This document shows, piece by piece, positions 1 through 6,473 of a stretch of DNA of 36,410 nt. Location of the stretch: NCBI GenBank assembly GCA_021323955.1, contig JAJPKC010000104.1:1-36410 (forward strand), given 5' to 3'. Numbering within the stretch: the first letter of the stretch is position 1; every line of letters starts with the position of its first letter. The translations under genes were made by a program, and so were the position numbers. This DNA is from Oscillatoriales cyanobacterium Centralia_MAG_596 (GTDB lineage: Bacteria; Cyanobacteriota; Cyanobacteriia; Leptolyngbyales; Leptolyngbyaceae). A model generated the notes under the pieces. The model did no database searches. It had not been told where the DNA came from and was given only the letters and a program-made list of their open reading frames with translations.

Positions 1-606
1 GAAATTGTAATCAAGCAGTTAGAAGGCCCAATTCCGAAGCCTGTCGGTGTGGCGGGTGCCACGGTGCTGGGGGACGGTCGCATCATGCCGATTGCGGACG
101 TACTGGAGCTGATTGACCTCTCAATGGGACGTATCCGCAAGGATGTGGGTGGTTCCCTGTGGGAACAAACTGGCGCAACGATAGTGCAGGAAGCCCCGGC
201 GGCCAAGACCGAACCAACAGTGCTGATTGTGGACGACTCCATTACGGTACGTGAACTGTTGTCGATGACCTTCAACAAAGTCGGCTATCGCGTTGAGCAG
301 GCACGCGATGGGCAGGAGGCCTGGGAGAAGCTCCGCGCTGGGCTGCCGTGCGATATTGTGTTCTGCGACATCGAGATGCCTCGTATGGACGGCCTGGAAC
401 TCCTCTCTCGCATTCAAAAAGACCCCAACCTCAACCACCTCCCGATCGCGATGCTGACCTCGCGGGGGGCCGACCGTCACCGTCAGATGGCGTCATCTCT
501 GGGAGCCAGCGGCTACTTTACCAAGCCTTACCTGGAAGAAGCACTCCTCGACGCGGCTCAACGAATGCTCAAAGGCGAAGTCCTGATTTCCAGCAGCAAC
601 ACCTAG
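1..606 (+). CDS. CheA-like hybrid histidine kinase, C-terminal part (CheW-like end plus receiver)
   Basis: The open frame enters at base 1 and ends at TAG 604-606, so the start lies outside the window. The first ~40 residues, with GATVLGDGRIMPIADVLELI, match the end of the CheW-like regulatory domain of CheA kinases. After a short linker comes a receiver domain: the acidic pair in VLIVDDS, the phosphoacceptor Asp in VFCDIEMPRMDG, the Thr in MLTSRG and the Lys in FTKPY are all present. The order CheW-then-REC is that of cyanobacterial hybrid CheA proteins that control phototaxis or type IV pilus motility, and similar proteins exist for other outputs. The kinase core and Hpt domains should lie upstream. 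The specific pathway cannot be told from this fragment. Confidence 0.9.
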   Translation, partial: EIVIKQLEGPIPKPVGVAGATVLGDGRIMPIADVLELIDLSMGRIRKDVGGSLWEQTGATIVQEAPAAKTEPTVLIVDDSITVRELLSMTFNKVGYRVEQARDGQEAWEKLRAGLPCDIVFCDIEMPRMDGLELLSRIQKDPNLNHLPIAMLTSRGADRHRQMASSLGASGYFTKPYLEEALLDAAQRMLKGEVLISSSNT

Positions 607-642
607 TTTCGGAGATTGTCTCCGTCTTAAAGCAGGCTTACC

Positions 643-1122
643 TTGAATTCAGTCAGGATCGTACCTGGGGTAACTTTTGTGTACTTGTTGTTAACTTGGA
701 AAGACGTTGATTTTGCGTTAGGTAATACGTTCTTCATCGCCGCAATCACGACTCAAATCTTGACTTATTTCTGGTTTGTCACGTTGGGTCTAGTTAGTGC
801 GTGCATTTATCTGCGCTGCATTCAAAAGCCTGCGCCTCAGACACCACTAAGACGGACGCTTCAAATCGCTCCATTTCTGCTGACTTTAGGCATCGTTATT
901 TGTGGTGGTGTGTGGCGCGGCAACCTCCCTCAGAAGTTCTATCCCTGGGCAACAAATATTGTTGTAATGCTGCTACTGCTCCATTTCCCAATTTCAGGGG
1001 TGGCGATCTGGCGATCTAGAGGACGACGCGGATTTGTTGCCGCGTTATCGCTGCTTCAATTGTATTTGTCCTTATGCAGTAGTTTTGTAAGCTCCATGTC
1101 CATAGCAGACACTTGGCTATGA
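643..1122 (+). CDS. hypothetical small integral membrane protein
   Basis: A 159-codon frame beginning 36 bases after the CheA-like stop. It shows about four hydrophobic segments, roughly residues 25-55, 72-88, 98-117 and 130-150, joined by short basic loops, so it is probably a four-helix inner-membrane protein. No ATG exists near the front. The frame opens after TAA at 628, and TTG 643 or GTG 679 are the possible starts, with no good ribosome-binding site at either. It could be a real gene with a rare start codon or an N-terminally truncated remnant. Base composition looks more AT-rich than that of the flanking kinase genes. I do not recognise a family. Confidence 0.5.
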   Translation: MNSVRIVPGVTFVYLLLTWKDVDFALGNTFFIAAITTQILTYFWFVTLGLVSACIYLRCIQKPAPQTPLRRTLQIAPFLLTLGIVICGGVWRGNLPQKFYPWATNIVVMLLLLHFPISGVAIWRSRGRRGFVAALSLLQLYLSLCSSFVSSMSIADTWL

Positions 1123-1143
1123 GCTTTTAAGCCCATGTTTTAA

Positions 1144-1608
1144 TTTCAGGGTATTCAATTTTTAGTCACTAATCTAGCACTAGATCCTATTTCTGCTCAA
1201 GAGTTAAAAGTAGTTGAAAATGAACTAGGTTGTTTATTTCCTGATGACTACCGTGCGTTCATCACAAATTTTGGCTCAGGTGAACTGGACTTGGAGCATA
1301 CACGCATTTGACCCACAAAATATCCTAAAAAATTATCTTCGTGAAGCTTGCGATCGACTGGCAGAATACTGATTTTGGAATCGAAACTTAACAGTCTTGA
1401 TGCAAGCTCATGCAGTCGAATGTGTTCCTTTTTTTATAGTTTCTCTGGTGACGATATCATCTTTCACCCATCTGATTGAGCACGTTGATTCACCTTGCTC
1501 CATGAGGGAGAGGACGTAATGGTCGTTCAATCATTTCTCGATCTTTGTGATCTCTATGCTCGCAAGTGTGATGGACAACCACCCTTTCAATTCTCACGTT
1601 ATAAGTAG
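1144..1608 (+). pseudogene. SMI1/KNR4 (SUKH) family protein, broken
   Basis: Conceptual translation in two frames rebuilds one protein. Frame 1 from 1144 to about 1290 gives ELKVVENELGCLFPDDYRAF and then ITNFGSGEL, the characteristic front of SMI1/KNR4 domains. The match then moves to frame 2 (1292-1369, IHAFDPQNIL...REACDRLAEY), hits TGA at 1370, continues as FWN...QAHAVECVPFF, and returns to frame 1 near 1432 (YSFSGDDIIFHPSD). Two more TGA codons follow at 1477 and 1486 before HEGEDVMVVQSFLDLCDLYA, and the frame ends at TAG 1606. That makes two frameshifts, three stops and no start codon. Intact members include immunity proteins of polymorphic toxin systems, but no toxin gene lies nearby. 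Confidence 0.8.
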
Positions 1609-1780
1609 TCTCTAAGCATTTATGAAGCATAGAGATGCGGGTTGAACTGGACAGTAATCACACAGGTGAAAATGCAAGCGTTGCGATCGCTAGATGTTAT
1701 TTGGAGCTGTAGCCCCGAATAACGTGAGTGTGTTCTTAGAATAGAGTAGGAAACTCGGTTTCTTACTGTGACCCATCGCT

Positions 1781-2005
1781 ATGCTTAATCATCTTCGCTG
1801 GATGGCGATCGCGCCGCCAGCAGTATCCGAAGCGCTAATTGCCCATGCGCTCACCCGCGATTTTTACCGTGAGGTGGAATATCGCGAAGAGTTTGAACAA
1901 TATTGCGATTGGTACCATCGCACGGCAACTGCCAACCGCGAAGAACATCAACGGATGCAGAGAGATTTGAATCTACTGGCGTGGTTTAATCGCGGGCGTC
2001 GATGA
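1781..2005 (+). CDS. hypothetical small protein, 74 aa
   Basis: ATG at 1781 and TGA at 2003-2005. The protein is soluble and rich in charged and aromatic residues: a hydrophobic front (MAIAPPAVSEALIAHAL) is followed by a probable helical segment rich in Tyr, Glu and Arg (REVEYREEFEQYCDWYHR) and a basic C-terminus. It has no signal peptide and no motif I recognise. It converges on ftrV with only nine bases between the stops, leaving no room for a hairpin terminator. Codon choice, including Arg CGC and in-gene GCGATCGC-type sites, fits the host. It is probably a lineage-specific cyanobacterial gene, but coding is inferred only from ORF quality. Confidence 0.5.
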   Translation: MLNHLRWMAIAPPAVSEALIAHALTRDFYREVEYREEFEQYCDWYHRTATANREEHQRMQRDLNLLAWFNRGRR

Positions 2006-2014
2006 AACGTACCG

Positions 2015-2299
2015 TTATGACACCTGTTCCAACTCGTTTTTGTGAAAATGGGCGCGAAACTTTTTGTCGAACTTGACCAGGTATGGCAGGTTAGCGCTCA
2101 CTGGCTTGCCGTGTAGTTCGCGAATTATTTGAATAACTTCCCCTTCCTGCCCCTGTAGATCAAAAGGGGCATTGCGGTGCTCCGGGTGATGGTAAACAAT
2201 AACGGATGTCGCCACACGGACACGACTTCCAACTGGGAAAGTTTCGCCAACTTGCATAACTAGAAATTCCTGGGTAGCAGCCATTGCTGCTGTCAGCAC
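2015..2299 (-). CDS. ftrV: ferredoxin-thioredoxin reductase, variable chain
   Basis: FtrV is the small beta-barrel subunit that caps the catalytic 4Fe-4S subunit FtrC. The heterodimer passes electrons from photosynthetic ferredoxin to thioredoxin and so activates light-regulated enzymes. The family signature is clear: VGSRVRVATSVIVYHHPEHR, then DLQGQEGEV, then SANLPYLVKF and a FRAHFHKNELE end. The usual family length is about 70-80 residues, so the longest frame (94 aa) probably overshoots and ATG at 2257 (MQVGETFP) is a likely alternative start. FtrC is not in the window, as is common because ftrC and ftrV are usually unlinked in cyanobacteria. No signal peptide is seen and the protein should be cytosolic. 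Confidence 0.93.
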   Translation of the reverse strand: MLTAAMAATQEFLVMQVGETFPVGSRVRVATSVIVYHHPEHRNAPFDLQGQEGEVIQIIRELHGKPVSANLPYLVKFDKKFRAHFHKNELEQVS

Positions 2300-2350
2300 G
2301 ACTCAAATACATTGAACAATTTCTTATCTTTGCATAAGACTGTCCCCTTC

Positions 2351-4270
2351 CTACAGTCCTGGTAACACTCGCTCACGGAATTGTTGAAAACTACGCGGGT
2401 TTAATTGCGACCAGGCAATCAGACTAATACCACCACCCAGCAGCAATAGGGCGATTAGCCCGACCCCTGTGAGCAGACGGCGCGAGCCACCGCGTTGAGC
2501 GTTGCTCGTGCTCGCTGGTTCAGGCGTTGCCGGAAAATCTTCTTGTAAGAGCGCTCTGGATGCGGGCGACCACTCAGACTCCTCTCTACGGCTCTCACTA
2601 GCCCTTGGCAGGGATGGCTCTGAGACTGGTGTGGAAACGCTACAGCGGAGCAGCACGACGGACGTATTATCGTGACCGTTCTTCGCATTCGCCAGCTCAA
2701 TCCAGTTCTTGACCGCTAGCTCTAGAGCATGCTTGCCTTTGAGGATAGCGTCTGCATCGGTTGCCCAGGTTTGTTCCACCAGCCCATTGTCGCTAAGTCC
2801 ATCTGAACACAAGAGCAGGATGCCATCCTCTTCCAGAATGAAGCGCTGCACGGTTGGCCGCAGGAACTCAGCGTCGCGCGTACCGATCGCCTGTGTTAAA
2901 GCACCTGCATCAGGGCGTTGCAGCGCTTCACGGTAGAGCGATCGCCCCAGACGCACTTCTCGCGTCACAACATCATCATCGACGGTTAACTGATGACAGT
3001 AGTGGGCTGTGATCCAGTAGGCGCGACTGTCGCCAACATTGACCAGATACAGCTCATGTCCGGTGCCTGCTGTTTCTGCTGCGGTATGGAGATGCTGCGG
3101 CACTTGCAGTGCCATGACCAGCGTTGTCCCCATCCGGCGACGATCCTCACGTCCCTGAGTATCGTTCTGGCTGGCAATCAGGTTATTGACTACGCGTACA
3201 GAAGCTTCTAGCTGCTGCGTGAGTAGTTCGGGAGGCACCAGCTCTGTCTGTTCGGCAATTTCGGCCAGGAGCGCCTGAGCCTGGAGTTTGAGTGACCGCA
3301 CAGCCGTTTGACTGGCAACCTCCCCACCTTCGTGGCCGCCAATACCGTCGCAAACAATTGCCAAGCGCGCGGCGATCGACTCTGATTGGGTCTCCCCATC
3401 GTTGCCAGCCGGATAGCAGGCATCTTCGTTGTGCGATCGCTGTGGGCCAGTGTCTGTTGCGCCGACGATTTTCACCCGGAGTGGTAGTTCAGCAGATTGT
3501 GTCATCAACAGTTGATTGAGCTGAGTTGCGATCGTGTTGAAGGCGGCACCACCTTGCATTTGACGGCAAATGGCCTGCAAGGGCTGCATAACGTCTGGTC
3601 TGGCGTGGACTGTCCATTCCAGCCAGAGATTAGCCAAATCGGTGAGTTCAGGTGGGGAGGGATCTGCTGTTACACCGGGTGTCGCCAGCACATCGGCATC
3701 ATTAAACAACTGGCACAAGCGAACACGCCAGCCTTCGACGCGGATATTATTTGCGGCAAGCATACTAGAGGCGACACCCTGTTCGAGCAGCACGGGCCAG
3801 AGTTGGAGCAGTTGCCAGAGCCAATAGATCTGCCGAATGGCCGTCGCCTGTGGCCAGACAGCAGCGATCGCGGGAAACAGATTGCCCTTCGCATCCAGTG
3901 GCACATTGTCGAGGAGAAAAATTGTCCCCGCCGGGAGCGTCGCCGTTTCAGGGCAAAAGCCATAGACTTCAGGAACGTGCAGCCGCCGTGGGTAAAGATG
4001 CAAATAAGGCAGCACATCATCTGACCAGTCGGTCGGCACATCTGGCATGAGACTCGGTTGCGTGTCGAGCCAGATTTGGGGTGCCTTGACATAATAGCGG
4101 CCAGCAACCTGTGCCTCAGCCGGAAATCGGTTCGCCTCACGCCCCACAGCCCATAAGTAGCGGTAAATGAGCGGTGTCTGGCATGCATCGCATACCAACT
4201 TCCCCAGGGTGTTTAAGGGCGCGGCACAGTTTGGATTGGGGCAGCAAATCTGCGGCTTGGCATCACTCAT
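2351..4270 (-). CDS. PP2C-family Ser/Thr phosphatase with N-terminal zinc-ribbon-like and degenerate middle domain
   Basis: This 639-residue protein has a PP2C (PPM) domain at about residues 267-525. The metal-binding motifs are visible: TDTGPQRSHNED (Asp 283), IVCDGIGGHEGGE (Asp 308), MGTTLVM, LVNVGDSRAY, LLCSDGLSDN and GHDNTS. It should dephosphorylate Ser/Thr phosphoproteins in a Mn/Mg-dependent way. Residues 9-30 hold five cysteines in a zinc-ribbon-like arrangement (CC...C...CDAC). Residues ~90-255 look like a decayed kinase-like fold, with LLEQGVASSMLAANNI where a kinase would carry its HRD loop; this is inference. A single hydrophobic helix near residues 600-622 anchors the C-terminus. 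The gene is monocistronic, 51 bases beyond ftrV on the same strand. It could oppose Ser/Thr kinases such as the one at 16228. Confidence 0.9.
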   Translation of the reverse strand: MSDAKPQICCPNPNCAAPLNTLGKLVCDACQTPLIYRYLWAVGREANRFPAEAQVAGRYYVKAPQIWLDTQPSLMPDVPTDWSDDVLPYLHLYPRRLHVPEVYGFCPETATLPAGTIFLLDNVPLDAKGNLFPAIAAVWPQATAIRQIYWLWQLLQLWPVLLEQGVASSMLAANNIRVEGWRVRLCQLFNDADVLATPGVTADPSPPELTDLANLWLEWTVHARPDVMQPLQAICRQMQGGAAFNTIATQLNQLLMTQSAELPLRVKIVGATDTGPQRSHNEDACYPAGNDGETQSESIAARLAIVCDGIGGHEGGEVASQTAVRSLKLQAQALLAEIAEQTELVPPELLTQQLEASVRVVNNLIASQNDTQGREDRRRMGTTLVMALQVPQHLHTAAETAGTGHELYLVNVGDSRAYWITAHYCHQLTVDDDVVTREVRLGRSLYREALQRPDAGALTQAIGTRDAEFLRPTVQRFILEEDGILLLCSDGLSDNGLVEQTWATDADAILKGKHALELAVKNWIELANAKNGHDNTSVVLLRCSVSTPVSEPSLPRASESRREESEWSPASRALLQEDFPATPEPASTSNAQRGGSRRLLTGVGLIALLLLGGGISLIAWSQLNPRSFQQFRERVLPGL

Positions 4271-4645
4271 GGACGATCGGGGATCTCACGTATTAACGGC
4301 TTTAGTTTGCTGATCTAACGTTGCGTTGCTTGCCCAAACAATTGATGACAGTCAGGACTAGACTGGTGATACGACCACCGCTGTAAGCGTTGACGAACAT
4401 TAAGGGGCTACCACGCAAAGGCCAATCAAGTTGGTCTTATGTAATTTCAGGGAACTCTATTACTAGCGTGTCTTTGGTCAATTTAGACTAATTGCCTATC
4501 AACTATAGGGGGGAAATTGGCAATCACGCGCAATTGCATTCTTAAGAAATTTGTCGTTCTCACAATCCGAAATGTGGTCTTTGCAGACTGGATTTAGTAA
4601 TGGCGATCGCGATCTGTGTTCATTCACACTTTCAGGAATGGTTAT
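4271..4645 (+). other. intergenic region between divergent PP2C and nfeD genes
   Basis: This 375-base stretch separates two divergently transcribed genes and must hold both promoters. It is moderately AT-rich around 4430-4560. I see no convincing gene, tRNA or strong hairpin in it, and no promoter that I could place with confidence. Confidence 0.5.
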
Positions 4646-5071
4646 ATGGCCTTGAATCCAACGGTGATCTGGCTGTTAGTCGGAGCAGTTCTTTGTATTA
4701 TCGAATTTGTTGTGCCCACTGCATTTGTCGCCTGTGTGATGGGCGTGAGTGCGTTTGTGGTTGCAGCCGTGTCGCACGTTATGCCTTTTGGGTTCCAGGT
4801 CGCACTTTGGGTTGTATTATCACTGGCGCTGGTGGTCTATTCCCGTCGTCTGGTGCGGCAAAAGGTAGCGCGCAAGTTCGACGCGACCGAAGCCGAAACG
4901 TTAACTGAAATTGCACCAGGAAAGCTGGGACGCGTTCGATATGAAGGCAACTCATGGGCGGCTCGGTGCGAAGACCATGAGGTGACGATCGCCCCCAATC
5001 AAAAGGTTTACGTTATTGCCCGTCGCGGCACAACGCTGATTGTCATGCCAGAGCATCTACTGCATTCATAA
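4646..5071 (+). CDS. NfeD-family membrane protein (short form)
   Basis: The 141-residue protein starts with hydrophobic helices (about residues 6-25, 27-47 and 50-68) and ends in a small beta-rich OB-fold-like domain (APGKLGRVRYEGNSWAARC...YVIARRGTTLIVMP), the typical short NfeD layout. The frame can be extended upstream to GTG 4616, but ATG 4646 gives the standard start of MALNPTVIWLLVGAVLCIIE and has an AGGA-like site just upstream. NfeD proteins pair with SPFH/stomatin proteins in membrane microdomains, and such a gene follows 60 bases downstream, so the two very likely form an operon. The serine protease domain of long NfeD proteins is absent. Confidence 0.88.
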   Translation: MALNPTVIWLLVGAVLCIIEFVVPTAFVACVMGVSAFVVAAVSHVMPFGFQVALWVVLSLALVVYSRRLVRQKVARKFDATEAETLTEIAPGKLGRVRYEGNSWAARCEDHEVTIAPNQKVYVIARRGTTLIVMPEHLLHS

Positions 5072-5131
5072 AACGCAATCAGCAAATTAAACAAACGTAC
5101 AAAAATAATTACGAACTAGGAGACAACCGCA

Positions 5132-6082
5132 ATGTTTGGTTGGTTTTTGGCCCTATTAATTGGTGGTGGCGGGATCGCGCTCTCGTCCGCCAAAGTCATT
5201 CAGCAGGGGAATGAGGCCCTGGTTGAGCGGCTCGGTGTCTACGATCGCAAGCTGGAACCAGGACTGAAGTTTGTCGTGCCGATGATGGAACGGGTGGCCT
5301 ATCAGGGCACGATCCGGGAGCGCGTTTTGGATATTCCACCGCAGCCGTCCATTACCCGCGATAACGTTTCGATTACGGTGGACGCTGTCGTTTACTGGCG
5401 CATTGTCGACATGGCAAAGGCTTACTACAAGGTGCAAGACCTCCAGTCTGCCATGGTCAACCTGGTGCTCACTCAGATTCGTGCTGAAATGGGCAAAATG
5501 GAACTGGATGAGACGTTTACTGCTCGATCGCAAATCAACGATCTCCTGCTACAAGAACTGGATGAAGCGACCGATCCCTGGGGTGTTAAGGTGACTCGGG
5601 TAGAGTTGCGAGACATCATTCCGTCCCAAGCCGTGCAAGAATCGATGGAACTGCAGATGTCCGCAGAGCGCCGCAAACGGGCGGCTATCCTCACGTCTGA
5701 AGGCGAACGCGAAGCCGCCGTAAACTCTGCCAGAGGTAAAGCAGAAGCACAAGTCCTGGATGCCGAAGCCCGTCAGAAGTCGCTAATTTTGCAGGCAGAA
5801 GCCGAACAAAAGGCAATCGTCCTTCGCGCTCAGGCAGAACGGCAAAATCAAGTCCTGAAAGCTCAGGCAACGGCTGAAGCCATCCAGATTGTCAATCAGT
5901 CGCTCAAATCCGATCCCAAGGCACTGGAGGCCAGCAAAATGCTTCTGGCGCTAAACTACCTGGAGATGGGCAGCACGATCGGCAAGAGCGATAGCAGCAA
6001 AGTCATGTTTATGGATCCGCGTAGCATTCCCGCAACGTTGCAGGGCATGTTGTCGATGGTTGAGAACGGAAAGGAAGGGTAG
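5132..6082 (+). CDS. SPFH/band 7 (stomatin/paraslipin-like) membrane protein
   Basis: The 316-residue protein has an N-terminal membrane helix ([16 protein letters not shown]) followed by the SPFH/band 7 domain: [19 protein letters not shown], then [12 protein letters not shown] and [18 protein letters not shown] long Ala/Glu/Gln-rich helical region (about residues 165-255) follows, as in stomatins and QmcA, and serves for oligomerisation. It should form large cages at the membrane that organise lipids or proteases. The start is well supported by TAGGAGA about nine bases upstream of ATG 5132. It is downstream of nfeD, the usual genetic partner, and a perfect-stem terminator closes the unit at 6106-6137. 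Confidence 0.93.
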   Translation: MFGWFLALLIGGGGIALSSAKVIQQGNEALVERLGVYDRKLEPGLKFVVPMMERVAYQGTIRERVLDIPPQPSITRDNVSITVDAVVYWRIVDMAKAYYKVQDLQSAMVNLVLTQIRAEMGKMELDETFTARSQINDLLLQELDEATDPWGVKVTRVELRDIIPSQAVQESMELQMSAERRKRAAILTSEGEREAAVNSARGKAEAQVLDAEARQKSLILQAEAEQKAIVLRAQAERQNQVLKAQATAEAIQIVNQSLKSDPKALEASKMLLALNYLEMGSTIGKSDSSKVMFMDPRSIPATLQGMLSMVENGKEG

Positions 6083-6105
6083 GAAAACGATCAAAGGCTA
6101 AAGAT

Positions 6106-6137
6106 AAAAGGCTAAAGGATTTATCCTTTAGCCTTTT
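6106..6137 (+). terminator. intrinsic terminator after nfeD-stomatin operon
   Basis: AAAAGGCTAAAGGAT (6106-6120) and ATCCTTTAGCCTTTT (6123-6137) form a perfect 15-bp stem with a two-base centre, 24 bases after the stomatin stop. The right arm ends in TTTT. A partial direct copy (AAAGGCTAAAG) sits just before it at about 6093. The same AAGGATAAAGG/CCTTTAGCC vocabulary recurs inside mfd, so this may belong to a dispersed repeat family that doubles as a terminator. Confidence 0.8.
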
Positions 6138-6473
6138 CTGATTTGATTGCTGCTTCTAGCGCGATCGCTTCTCACTATAAGTTGAGACAAGTTGAGACGA
6201 ATCTGTTACCGCTTACTGGTGTCCACAGCTTTTTCACATTTCTTCTCTAGACTGGAAGCATCAAGCAAGCAGTGACGATATCTCTCTTGCGGTCTGCCCC
6301 CTACAGGAACCGCAACCTTGCCTTGCTTGCAGGACTGCCCACATTGCAGAGAGCAGACTGGCAAAGTAAGCATCCGACAGACGTGGATTGCCTCACCACG
6401 ATGGCTGCTTCAACGGCCTGTTTAGCTTTCCAGTATTACGCTATTGACCTCTACCAAGCAGGATCGTTGCTGT
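6138..6473 (+). other. intergenic region before the multi-PAS kinase
   Basis: About 335 bases with no convincing gene. It includes a short tandem duplication (AAGTTGAGAC twice, about 6179-6199) and a HIP1 site. The promoter of the downstream kinase should be here but I cannot place it. Confidence 0.4.

Noticed and set aside
3497-4024. 175-codon plus-strand frame opposite the PP2C gene
   Set aside because: Antisense to a gene with clear PP2C motifs; no recognisable product.
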